Shown here one piece after another: positions 43,058 to 51,448 of a DNA stretch of 64,000 nucleotides. The stretch's first letter is position 1, and every line of letters starts with the position of its first letter. This DNA comes from JACMLD01 sp044223995 (lineage in GTDB: Bacteria; Bacteroidota; Bacteroidia; Chitinophagales; Chitinophagaceae). Both the position numbers and the translations under genes were made by a program. The stretch lies in assembly GCA_044223995.1 (NCBI GenBank), contig JBGALE010000004.1, positions 124,001 to 188,000 on the forward strand, given 5' to 3'. Below the pieces are notes generated by a model, which worked only from the letters and a program-made list of their open reading frames with translations, did no database searches and was not told the origin of the DNA.

Positions 43058-44482
43058 TTATTCACAATTATCAGAAAAGAAGGTATAATAGGTTGGTGTT
43101 GTTGTGACGACACAATTGGGTACAGTTGGCCGAACTGAAACAGTTCCTCCTGCGGAAATTAATACCGTCGCCAACATATCTTTGAATTTTTGCTGAATTT
43201 GGGCATCTGTAACACCACTCATTACGTTTGCATAGTAATCTATAACAAGTGCTCCCGCAAGATTTACTGCTTGTGCTGCTTTTGCAGCGGCCGCTCCCGG
43301 AGAAAGCACCGTACCATCTCCATATACTTTAGGTAAACCAAAATAAAGAGTCTGCTGCATATTTATTATTCTCCCGGTCATATAGCCAGTAGCAGGATCG
43401 ATTAACCTGATTTTAAACCGGTAATTTTTAAGACCTGCTTCCTGCCAATTACCCGGCCCGGGCATAAATGTAAATGACCTGCAACTAAGACCTTTTGGTG
43501 ATGATACAGGAGTAATTGCGGGTGCTGGAGTGTGTCCACTACCACCTCCAGTCCCACCGCCGCCGATTCCCCCTGGTCCTCCACCAATTCCGCCAATCCC
43601 TCCACCACCGCCATCTATAGTGCTATAACTTGTACAGTGAACGGAAACACTGGTAATAGTAGTAGTACAGATATTAGAAAACTCGCCTGTACCACAAACA
43701 GTGGTATAGTGAGTAGTTTCCCAACATATTAATTCGGTTAGTTGTATTGGGAAAGTAACAGGAACCGGGTTCATCGCGAAGGTGCTTGGCATATCTCCAT
43801 AAGGGGTATATTCAACTATATTGCCATCCAGGTATTTTTCTTCCATCAATTGTTGCCCTTTAACATCAAAAAACTTAAAACTTCCTCTGAAATTTCCCAA
43901 TCTGGAAGGAGCCGGAAATACATTTGTAATATGAAAATCCGGGAATGGGCTACCGGTACTGTCAAGCATATCCATATACTCAACATTGGAGACAATGCTC
44001 ATAAACTCTGAACTGTATGCCCGTCCCGCTTCGCTATAAATGAGCAGAAATGTTTTTGACGTTGGTTTGCCGATATCAATAAATGGCCTTACGTCGGTGG
44101 ATGTACGGTAGTTAAGCATTGTAAGGCCATCGGGAAAGGTAAAGGGAACTTCATATATAGTTCCGCTGCCAACTGTAAAAGTCAATGCAGAATTCCATTG
44201 GGGCGTACCATTTTCAAACTCCCCTGCCCACCACTGACCTATAGACGTATTGATATCATAGGTTGTTGTAGCAATGTTTTGAACATCGTTTGCCTTTCTT
44301 TGTTTCTCTGATTCCCACCACTTCCTGATATCTTCAATGGAAGTATGGCTGTTGTTTATTGCTCTCTCCATATTTTCCCTTTTACAGGAAAAAGCAATTA
44401 GCATAGAGATACTGAATAGCAGCAGTATGGATAAAATACCTGTTTGTTTGCTTCGCAAATTGATTGGTCTTAGTGGTTTCAT
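43058..44482 (-). CDS. Lipoprotein with glycine-rich linker and unknown C-terminal domain
   Basis: 474 aa from the ATG at 44482, which gives a lipoprotein signal with lipobox A-F-S-C (Cys33). An N-terminal domain of about 250 residues is followed by a linker of nearly pure glycine with Ile/Pro (about 292-320). A C-terminal domain of about 150 residues ends in NCE. Six cysteines lie shortly before the linker (CWETTHYTTVCG and following). A secreted anchor, flexible Gly linker and separate tail, followed by a small cytoplasmic gene, resembles the layout of contact-dependent toxins, but no toxin family was recognised. Confidence 0.62.
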   Translation of the reverse strand: MKPLRPINLRSKQTGILSILLLFSISMLIAFSCKRENMERAINNSHTSIEDIRKWWESEKQRKANDVQNIATTTYDINTSIGQWWAGEFENGTPQWNSALTFTVGSGTIYEVPFTFPDGLTMLNYRTSTDVRPFIDIGKPTSKTFLLIYSEAGRAYSSEFMSIVSNVEYMDMLDSTGSPFPDFHITNVFPAPSRLGNFRGSFKFFDVKGQQLMEEKYLDGNIVEYTPYGDMPSTFAMNPVPVTFPIQLTELICWETTHYTTVCGTGEFSNICTTTITSVSVHCTSYSTIDGGGGGIGGIGGGPGGIGGGGTGGGSGHTPAPAITPVSSPKGLSCRSFTFMPGPGNWQEAGLKNYRFKIRLIDPATGYMTGRIINMQQTLYFGLPKVYGDGTVLSPGAAAAKAAQAVNLAGALVIDYYANVMSGVTDAQIQQKFKDMLATVLISAGGTVSVRPTVPNCVVTTTPTYYTFFSDNCE

Positions 44483-44936
44483 TTGATTGATCTTTTTAGA
44501 TGAATAATGAATATTTGTTACACACCAATGGCGCAGTGATGCCATTCAGCCTGGTATGGCTGTTCGACCCGGATAGAAAGAATTATAGGATGGAAACTAA
44601 TTATCGCGATAATATTTTCACACTTGTTATAGCCTGCAATCAAAATTCTGAAGGTAAGGCACACCTTATATAGATTACGATCTAAGGGGATATGGACAAC
44701 ACTTCAAGAGAGAATCTTGAATAAGTTGCTAAGGATGGGAATGCGAAATGGGTATTATACTGGTTGAGATGCAAGGATACAGGTTAATTCATAAAATCAT
44801 GCACCACTATTAAAAAATATTTTCAGTGTTGGCACTTGATTTAAAAGTACTTCTGGATTGCGAATTCTTTTTTTAAAATAGATGGTTGTAGTGCGTATTG
44901 AAAGATAGTAGTGTACATAAGCATGACTGATTTTGC

Positions 44937-45117
44937 TTGGCAGCAAATAATAAACGGCGCTGCCTTTCCCGTTGTCTAGGTCCTAAGTAGGCGCCTGGCT
45001 ATACCATTACGATACAGCCACGGGGGTGCAACGCCGTTTGTTATGGAAAGGTAGGGACATAAAAAATGCCCCTACTTTAATAGGCGCGCCAGAGGCGCTC
45101 ACTTATAAAACCTAGAC
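44937..45117 (-). ncRNA. Covarying structured RNA element, copy 2
   Basis: It has the same architecture as 9798-9972. The outer helix is GUCUAGG (45117-45111) with CCUAGAC (44980-44974); the second helix is AAGUGAGCGCCUCUGG (45104-45089) with CCAGGCGCCUACUU (44998-44985), with a 2-nt bulge and one mismatch. The internal loop strand AGGA (44984-44981) is kept. GGCUGUA/UAUAGCC replaces GGUUGUA/UAUAACC of copy 1, a paired change. The GUAGGGGCAU hairpin, the pseudoknot strands and the GGCAGC/GCUGCC tail are identical. A TAAACTTG box (complement of 45122-45129) precedes the first G by 4 nt. The nearest downstream gene (44482) is 455 bp away, unlike copy 1. Confidence 0.7.
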
Positions 45118-45170
45118 ATCACAAGTTTACAAAGAAAAAACAATTGGTAATGATAGAATTTTTTCTATCT
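45118..45170 (-). promoter_or_regulatory. Conserved upstream segment and probable promoter of RNA copy 2
   Basis: On the minus strand TAAACTTG (45129-45122) occupies the position of TAATCTTG in copy 1, and the ATAGAA/TTCTAT inverted repeat (45154-45168) is also kept. Identity between the two sites ends soon after this point. Confidence 0.45.
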
Positions 45171-45235
45171 CATCAGGTGTCCGCAAAGTCTCCCGAAGCG
45201 AACTTTGCAAGTTTCCAGCCATTTAAATAATGTAA

Positions 45236-45420
45236 CGTCATTCCCGCGTCCCGACAAAGTCGGGAGGAATCTTAGTGTAATTGTTCCATCGGAACAAATT
45301 ACCGGTAGCAGCATCAGGAAAAGTCAGTCACGTTCCGTAGGAACGTTTTATGTAAGCAATGGCTGCAGAACAATGTTTGCAGAGAGAAATGTCATACCGC
45401 GTCCCGACTTTAGTCAGGGA
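45236..45420. repeat. Composite interspersed repeat, copy B
   Basis: It matches 40686-40874 in order and most positions: a cccgac-aaag-tcggg hairpin, tgttccatcggaaca, acgttccgtaggaacgt, then a second cccgac/agtcggg-type hairpin. It starts about 65 bp beyond RNA copy 2. Confidence 0.8.
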
Positions 45421-45519
45421 AGCCTGTCCGGCTGGCCGGACGGGCAATCCCACCATTGGGAGTAAATCAATTTCGCAAAATGCACGTAGGATGGACCCTA
45501 TGGCAGGGGTCGAAGATTG

Positions 45520-46329
45520 TTAATCGAATTTGGCTTTTGCAAATTTGTCAACAAGTAATTTCGAACTCCCATAATCCACAAAACAACCAGAAATAGTCTT
45601 TATGAAAGGAACTTCTTTAAAAACTTTTTGAATCCACATGTCCACTTGTTTATTGGAGTTGTATTTTTTTGGATATTTATAATAATATTCAATAGCGGTC
45701 AAACGACTTACGGGATTAATGGAATACATCATCGCAATAAGTTGGTTCGTAGTATATCGATTTTTTACCTTATTGAATAATTTCCTGTTTTGTGTTATTG
45801 TTAAAGGTAAACCGCCCACAATACCATATGTGTCACCCGAGGTTGGTGCCATATATTCCAAAATATTTTTAGAATATTTTACTGAATTTGGATTGCCAGG
45901 ATATTCTTTAAGAGGTCTCAAAATATTTTTCTCTTTATATTTATACGAGAACCAGCCTTTATTGTAAAGAGGAAGAAATTTTAAGTAGAGGGATATGTAC
46001 TCATCAATTAATTTCTTTTCATCAGGCAATCTTGCCATAAGAGAATAAGACTGGATTGTATCTTGGTAATAGAAAAATTCTGCCCAAATAGAAATGTAAC
46101 CTGCGCCAATACTTTTTTCAAATTTAGTCCATCCAAACCCCAGTGTGTCTTTTGGGTTTTTGTTTGCATCTTTATTAAAGAATTTTTCTACCTCGATGGG
46201 ATTATTCCTGTCTAACAGGGCAACACTGTCAATTAAATTTATATCCATTTTCCGCCAATCTTGATTGACTTGTCCAAATGTGATTTGTCCAAGTATGAGT
46301 AATATGATAAATGGAATTGAATGATTCAT
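45520..46329 (-). CDS. Hypothetical exported protein
   Basis: 269 aa with a signal peptide (MNHSIPFIILLILGQITFG, then QVNQ). The body is rich in Lys, Tyr and Asn, with a helical C-terminal half (RYTTNQLIAMMYSINPVSRLT split at the loop, YYYKYPKKYNSNKQ). A single Cys lies near the end. GC content is low compared with neighbours, as in other genes of this accessory region. No family was recognised. Confidence 0.6.
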   Translation of the reverse strand: MNHSIPFIILLILGQITFGQVNQDWRKMDINLIDSVALLDRNNPIEVEKFFNKDANKNPKDTLGFGWTKFEKSIGAGYISIWAEFFYYQDTIQSYSLMARLPDEKKLIDEYISLYLKFLPLYNKGWFSYKYKEKNILRPLKEYPGNPNSVKYSKNILEYMAPTSGDTYGIVGGLPLTITQNRKLFNKVKNRYTTNQLIAMMYSINPVSRLTAIEYYYKYPKKYNSNKQVDMWIQKVFKEVPFIKTISGCFVDYGSSKLLVDKFAKAKFD

Positions 46330-47045
46330 ATTTTTTGAGCAGCTGGCAAGTTTTTGTATTTGCTGTATTAGAAGCCACTCACTAACTTAGGCACTTGCTT
46401 ACGCTATGCTGTTATTTTGAAGGCTCCATGCAGCTTGAAAAAATTTATTTGAATATACATAAATTTCTCCGCAGGATGTACCCTACGAAGAATGTCAAGG
46501 ATATATTGCTAAAAGTCACAAGCGCGACGCTTGCGCCTGGCTTCGGGGAGTTGACTGCTTTTGACGTGGAAGGCAATCTAATCGAACCATATATTTAATG
46601 GAAGACTTTGCTTTTAGTTTCCTTTTTAGGAGCAAAGTTCTCATAGAGTTTTTTTTGACTTCTATATCTTCTTGCATTATGAAACTTACATAGTACGAAA
46701 AACCCTGCAACAGGGGCAGAGCCAGTTGATATACCATTATTAGAGCAACTCAAATAATTTATTTTGATAAATACCACTAAGTGGGTATTGCTTGGAATTG
46801 CAGAAATGACGATCTTGATTTTTTAACCCAAGCCCCCAAACTTTTTGAATGCTTTCCTTCAGTTATCTGTCCAATTTATTTAATGAAGAGTTGTGTAAGC
46901 GTTAACTTGTTCTTGCTATGTTCAACAAGCATAGGTGGAATAAATGTAGCTTATTATCCTACTTGTAAGAGTTGGGAAGTTTAGGCCTGGATGTGGGTAT
47001 TTTAATAGTAATGCTAAAAAGGTGTTTGATATTAAAAATAGCAAA
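46330..47045. other. Long intergenic region, probably decayed DNA
   Basis: About 715 bp with short frames on both strands, none with a coherent product. A phrase near 46505-46535 (cacaagcgcgacgcttgcgcc) resembles tails of the palindromic repeats at 7.9 and 10.1 kb. Nothing else can be supported. Confidence 0.5.
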
Positions 47046-47693
47046 ATGAGAATATGGCTAAAATTGATATTGAGAAATAAGTTTGTTATAGCCGGATCGC
47101 TGGTATTGTCGATAACATGGTGGCAGGAAAAAGTAACTGCAAGGGAAGTTCAAGATAAAATAGATGTGATGAAATTTCAATGGCAGGAATATTTTCACAA
47201 TGACTTAATGCATTTGGAATATCAGGAGTGGGTTGAGTTGATGGAGCCTAATATTGGAAGGCTCCCCGATTCGGCGTATTTTGGATATCAAACAACTAAT
47301 ATAGCTAACGAATTGAATGCGCTCTTAGCATGCATTCATTCGTTATACTTTTTGAAAAATGAGTTACCGAATACAGATTCAATTAATAATGTAATATTTT
47401 GGAGAGTAGATACTCTGTTAAGGTTAAGAGCCCACGGAAGAATTGATAGTTTGATTTATCTCAAACATGTCTGGGATCACGAATTTGCAAAAAGTCAGGA
47501 ACAGAATCAGTTGGAAAGAAATGTCCGATTCCGAGGATATAATAATCTTAAATCTGACCTTGACAACAAATACCTATGGTTATATATACTCGGAACTTTA
47601 TTAATAGTTACTCAAAAAATTGTAGATGCGTGGAGAACCGAAAGAGAATCAAAAATAGATATATTAGCCTCGCAGAGAAGTTCTTCGATTTAA
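47046..47693 (+). CDS. Hypothetical protein with two membrane segments
   Basis: 215 aa from the ATG at 47046; a GTG 8 codons upstream is less likely. Hydrophobic segments lie near residues 10-26 (NKFVIAGSLVLSITW) and 180-196 (YLWLYILGTLLIVTQKI), with a charged helical domain of about 150 residues between them. This suggests two anchors with a periplasmic or cytoplasmic loop domain. It precedes the UvrD-type helicase gene by 289 bp. No family was recognised. Confidence 0.55.
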   Translation: MRIWLKLILRNKFVIAGSLVLSITWWQEKVTAREVQDKIDVMKFQWQEYFHNDLMHLEYQEWVELMEPNIGRLPDSAYFGYQTTNIANELNALLACIHSLYFLKNELPNTDSINNVIFWRVDTLLRLRAHGRIDSLIYLKHVWDHEFAKSQEQNQLERNVRFRGYNNLKSDLDNKYLWLYILGTLLIVTQKIVDAWRTERESKIDILASQRSSSI

Positions 47694-47982
47694 TTTTGAC
47701 TTTTAGTTTTTGAGGCGCTATCTATTTCGTTTTTTGGAAGTTGGAGACTGGATAAAGAAAAAAATCGATAATGACCTATCTGATGATTTTAGAAATTATA
47801 CAATTGCACCTATTTTTTAAGTTAAACAGCATTTTACTGCGGCGGATTTATACAAAATGCGCATTTCCATTTATTTTCCAATTACCTGAATAATAAGCAC
47901 AAAAGGGCAAATAGGAAGATTTTGAGTTTTAGGAAATAGCGTCTATTTTTAAGTTACCAGCAATTATAAACGACACTGTACA

Positions 47983-49683
47983 ATGACATTTACTGAAGAG
48001 CAAAAGAGTATTTTTCAATTTGTAGAACGGGAAGGAGGGCACGGCATTATTGATGCTGTTGCAGGTGCTGGTAAAACAACTACAATTATGGAATGTGCTA
48101 AGTTCGTAAAGGACAAAAGCACAATCCTTTTTTGTGCTTTCAATAATAGTATTGCAACTGAGATAGCACGAAAATTTCATAAACTTGGACTTAACGAAGT
48201 CACTGTAAAGACTATTCATGCACTTGGCAGACAAATTTTACAAGACAATAACAGTTCGGGTCAACCAATAAATCTTGAAGAGAATAAATATAAAGAACTT
48301 CTAAAAAGCAAGGAAATTCAAGAGCAACTTAAACCTATCTTTGATAAAATTCTAAAAATTAATGGATTAGAAATTGATGATTTTGACGACAGAAAGAACT
48401 TTGCTGCAAACAACCTTGTAAATAAGATAAACACAAGGCTAATAGAAATCAATCAAAAATTTAGGGCTACACTTACCAAAGAAGAAGTTTCAGAATTTGA
48501 AAATCTTGTAATTCATTTCGGGATTTTTAATGAAATTGAAATTGGAAAGAGAAATTTCAAAGACGAAATCAAGGAATATTTCGAGTGCCACAAAATACTC
48601 TTAGACGCTGGCAATCAATTGTCCAAAAGGACTATGGTTATTGACTATACAGATATGCTTTATCTTCCGTATAAATGGACCCAACAACCAGTAAGGAAAT
48701 TCGAATTTCTATTTATTGACGAGTGCCAAGATTTATCAAAATCTCAGTTTGCAGTTGCGGCAAAATACGGTAAAAAAGGCAGCAGAATTTTAGCTGTTGG
48801 CGACCCCAGCCAGTCTATATATGGATTTACAGGTGCGGACATTAATTCATTTAACCGTGTCAAAGAATACACACAAGCTAAGCAACTACCTTTAACAACC
48901 TGCTTTAGGTGTCCCAAAAAGGTAATTGAACTTGCCAAGACAATAAGAACAGATATAGTTGGTAACAAGGAAGATGAAGGAATTCTACAAACAGTACTGT
49001 TTGACGATGTAGTTAACCTCTCTAAACCTGGAGACTTGATTATTTCTCGCTTAAGAGCCCATATTGTGTTGCTTGTGTTTAGCTTTATTGACAAAAACAT
49101 AAAGGTTCACATTCACGAAGACGAAGTGAATGAAATTATAAATGAGATTAAGAACATTTTTAAACAGAACGAACTTAACTTGATAATTTCTTCCCGGTCA
49201 TATGGTTTTGACGACTTAAAAACAGAAGTAATGAATAGATGGAGTTGGATTATTCAGAAAAACTCTGAGCGAATTACTGACAGCACAGAAAGAAACTTGT
49301 ATGTTGAAAACGAAAAAAAATATCTTGAAAAAAAATTAGACTTTCTTCATAAAAAATATGAGCAGTGGAAGAATGATTGCGATACATTAAGCGACATATT
49401 GAGAAGAATTAAGGAATACATTTCTGCAACTGAAAATGCAATCAGTCTTTCGACAATTCATCGTGCTAAAGGTTTGGAAAATGAGAGAGTATTTATTTTA
49501 AACTATGACGAATTGCCATTTTTCAGACTGCAACATAAAGATTGGGAACGGACGCAAGAAGTCAATTTAAAGTATGTTGCAATAACAAGGGCATTAAGTG
49601 AATTGTATATAATTGAAAATAAGAAAATTGAGACAATTGAAAAAGAAGGGAGTCTTTTTGATAACTTACCATTTGACTTATGA
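47983..49683 (+). CDS. UvrD/Rep-type superfamily 1 helicase
   Basis: 566 aa. Motifs: Q-like start (FTEEQKSIFQFV), Walker A AVAGAGKTTT (25-34), motif II FIDECQD (244-250), motif III GDPSQSIYGFTGA (273-285), motif V STIHRAKGLE near 488-497 and motif VI YVAITRA near 527-533. The two insert domains are shorter than in UvrD (about 720 aa), so it belongs to the compact helicases found in defence islands as well as in housekeeping roles. AT-rich composition and the palindromic attC-like site just after its stop point to acquisition. No recognised defence partner flanks it. Confidence 0.85.
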   Translation: MTFTEEQKSIFQFVEREGGHGIIDAVAGAGKTTTIMECAKFVKDKSTILFCAFNNSIATEIARKFHKLGLNEVTVKTIHALGRQILQDNNSSGQPINLEENKYKELLKSKEIQEQLKPIFDKILKINGLEIDDFDDRKNFAANNLVNKINTRLIEINQKFRATLTKEEVSEFENLVIHFGIFNEIEIGKRNFKDEIKEYFECHKILLDAGNQLSKRTMVIDYTDMLYLPYKWTQQPVRKFEFLFIDECQDLSKSQFAVAAKYGKKGSRILAVGDPSQSIYGFTGADINSFNRVKEYTQAKQLPLTTCFRCPKKVIELAKTIRTDIVGNKEDEGILQTVLFDDVVNLSKPGDLIISRLRAHIVLLVFSFIDKNIKVHIHEDEVNEIINEIKNIFKQNELNLIISSRSYGFDDLKTEVMNRWSWIIQKNSERITDSTERNLYVENEKKYLEKKLDFLHKKYEQWKNDCDTLSDILRRIKEYISATENAISLSTIHRAKGLENERVFILNYDELPFFRLQHKDWERTQEVNLKYVAITRALSELYIIENKKIETIEKEGSLFDNLPFDL

Positions 49684-49695
49684 AAAGAATAACTG

Positions 49696-49826
49696 CTAGT
49701 AACAGCGGTTTGGCAAAAGGCGGGTTGACGTGCTTCGTAGGAACATTTATGCAAATGCAAACATTTGTTCTTCGTTTGAAGTTTAGAACTTAAAACCCGG
49801 CGCTTCGCTGATCCGCAGCCCGTTAG
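49696..49826. repeat. Imperfect palindrome (attC-like fold) after the helicase gene
   Basis: CTAGTAACAGCGG (49696-49708) can pair imperfectly with CCGCAGCCCGTTAG (49813-49826), and GGCGGGTT (49719-49726) with AACCCGG/CGCC-type bases (49794-49803). The site spans 131 bp and begins 13 bp after the helicase stop. Size and fold fit an integron attC, but the strict GTTRRRY end is not met. Confidence 0.4.
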
Positions 49827-49860
49827 CGGATATGCATCTCTTTATAATAAGTGTAAATAA

Positions 49861-50172
49861 ATGAATAATATAAATGTATTTATAAGCGTTGGAGCACCTT
49901 GCACAGATGACCAAGAGTCTTTTGTATCTGCGATTGAAAGTCGTCTTAGAGCAGAAAATTTGTCTCCAAATACTGTCGGAAGAAACAAATTTGGGGCTAG
50001 CTCTCCTCTTAAGACGGTAATTGAGTTAATGGATGAATGTTTCGGGACAATTATTATTGCATTGGAAAGAACTTTTTTCCTCGTCACTGCCCGTAGGCTC
50101 CAGCCTACGGGCTGGCTTTTTCTGCAGGTCTGCCTGCAGCTTGAATATTCTCCGTTGTATATACACAGATAA
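49861..50172 (+). pseudogene. N-terminal fragment of a TIR- or deoxyribosyltransferase-like protein
   Basis: The first about 72 codons are coherent: NINVFISVGAPCTDDQE, RLRAENLSPNTVGRN and MDECFGTIIIALERTFF. The Rossmann-like start, the R-L-R-x-E-x-L motif and the C-x-G-T-x-V/I-x-A-L-E-R ending resemble a TIR / nucleoside 2-deoxyribosyltransferase-like protein often found in defence islands (recalled, not searched). After about 50080 the frame runs into a perfect hairpin repeat (cccgtaggc-tcca-gcctacggg, 50090-50111) and the rest of the domain is missing. I therefore call it a truncated gene. Confidence 0.5.
50082..50103. repeat. 22-bp direct repeat, left copy
   Basis: cgtcactgcccgtaggctcc plus AG is repeated exactly at 50822-50843, bracketing 718 bp that include the small-RNA candidate. 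The left copy extends into a 9-bp perfect hairpin (50090-50111); the right copy has only its left arm. Confidence 0.75.
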
Positions 50173-50274
50173 CGTCGTAGGTTGGACCCTAAGACGAGGG
50201 TAGGAGAAATTCAGACATTTGTTTTTTAGGAAATTAAGGTTGAAAAATAAAGTGTAAAAAATAATTGTCTAGGT

Positions 50275-50304
50275 TTTGCGGTTTGGAAATTCTCACTATA
50301 TTTA
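50275..50304 (+). promoter_or_regulatory. Probable promoter of the tandem-hairpin RNA
   Basis: TTTG at 50275-50278 and TATATTTA at 50297-50304 (7 of 8 to TAnnTTTG) are separated by 18 nt, close to the usual Bacteroidota spacing. Transcription would start near 50309. Confidence 0.45.
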
Positions 50305-50308
50305 GCGC

Positions 50309-50488
50309 AATAAAAAAAGCCGGTACTGCAATTCGAGAGGCTTCAAGCGTGGTAGGCTGTTTAGTCCCTCTCATTACAGATTGCCATCGGACTTCAAGCG
50401 TGGCAAGCTATTTAGTCCAGTTTTTTGGCAACCGACTTTTTCCCAGAGCTCCAAGTTTGAATCGGGCACTTCGCGAGAGTGCCTTTTT
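50309..50488 (+). ncRNA. Candidate small RNA with two tandem hairpins
   Basis: Between a promoter-like sequence and a clear terminator lie about 180 nt without an ORF. A core CTTCAAGCGTGG occurs at 50341 and 50392, a 51-nt period. Each core sits in a hairpin: GAGAGG/CCTCTC closes the first (50335-50372) and GGACT/AGTCC the second (50389-50418), so different closing pairs hold the same core and the same (A/G)GCT-n-TTTAGTCC end. No known RNA family was recognised. It is unrelated in sequence to the element at 9798 and 44937. Confidence 0.5.
50465..50488 (+). terminator. Rho-independent terminator of the small-RNA candidate
   Basis: GGCACT (50465-50470) and AGTGCC (50478-50483) form a stem with a 7-nt loop, followed by five T residues. 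Confidence 0.8.
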
Positions 50489-50653
50489 CGTCTTCGCAAT
50501 CTACCTTCCTACTTGCGATAAAAATCCTTTAATTGTCACAGTTTTTCCACAAAATTTTTTTTGACAATATCCCGGTTTTCATAATGGCTGTGAGACTTTT
50601 AGTGAGCGACGAAAAAGATTATTTATCCATTCGTAGCAAGTGTAGATAAATTT

Positions 50654-50682
50654 TAGTGAACAAAAAAAACTTTTGTTCACTA
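50654..50682. repeat. Perfect 12-bp inverted repeat
   Basis: TAGTGAACAAAA (50654-50665) and TTTTGTTCACTA (50671-50682) with a 5-nt loop. It could be an operator or a weak terminator. It lies in a 580-bp AT-rich region with no gene. Confidence 0.7.
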
Positions 50683-50821
50683 TTTGACAGAAACCTGTTA
50701 TTGTTGTTGATTTCTTGTGACAAACAGTCGGTTTACATGATATATTGTTTATAAATATTACGCTTCATATTCTTTCGAAGAAAACTACAACTTTCTTTGG
50801 CCTTTTCTTTTTGGTGTCTTC

Positions 50822-50843
50822 CGTCACTGCCCGTAGGCTCCAG
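50822..50843. repeat. 22-bp direct repeat, right copy
   Basis: Exact copy of 50082-50103. Here the sequence continues into ttaagtattg instead of completing the hairpin. Confidence 0.75.
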
Positions 50844-51076
50844 TTAAGTATTGTTTATTGAAAATACACATATTACCTCGCAGAGCAAGCCCTGCGGAAA
50901 CTTTAAGGGAAATGTGATAATGTGCCGACGTGAAAATGAAGAAATGAGAAAATTCTGAGCTATGAAAATGTAGAAATAGCATCAAATACAGGATAAAATA
51001 CTGGCGTACTCTAATATTTGCCCCCGCAAATAGCTGCAAAAGGCGCGTTTTGCCTTTGCCAGCGGGATAAAAAGCA

Positions 51077-51412
51077 GTGATCGGGCGTGCACCAAGAGTG
51101 ATCGGGCGTGCACCAAGAGTGAATGGACGTGCACAAAGAGTGATCGGGCGTGCACCAAGAGTGAATGAGCGTGCACCAAGAGTGAATGAGCGTGCACCAA
51201 GAGTGATCGGGCGTGCACCAAGAGTGAATGGACGTGCACCAAGAGTGATCGGGCGTGCACCAAGAGTGATCGGGCATGCACCAAGAGTGATCGGGCATGC
51301 ACCAAGAGTGAATGGGCGTGCACCAAGAGTGATCGGGCGTGCACCAAGAGTGATCGGGCGTGCACAAAGAGTGAATGGGCGTGCACCAAGAGTGATCGGG
51401 CGTGCACCAAAA
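51077..51412. repeat. Tandem array of sixteen 21-bp units
   Basis: Sixteen contiguous units of exactly 21 bp, each of the form GTGATCGGGCGTGCACCAAG plus A. Ten units carry GATC and six carry GAAT at the same place; other variation is limited to four positions. The array ends 36 bp before the start codon of the membrane protein at 51449. Because 21 is a multiple of three, all frames stay open and long artificial ORFs appear on both strands. Confidence 0.95.
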
Positions 51413-51448
51413 GTTAAAGAATTGATTATTAGCCGTAATTTTGCAGCC

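Noticed and set aside
46516..46777. Overlapping minus-strand frames that faintly recall a GIY-YIG nuclease start
   Set aside because: The similarity is limited to a few residues (FSYYV) and the catalytic pattern is missing.
50335..50418. Two-repeat CRISPR array
   Set aside because: Only two units, a 21-nt gap, closing stems that differ in a compensatory way, and no cas genes. A structured RNA explains it better.
51077..51448. N-terminal extension of the membrane protein through the array
   Set aside because: It would add about 124 residues of GRAPRV-type repeats; the ATG at 51449 directly precedes a normal membrane-protein start.
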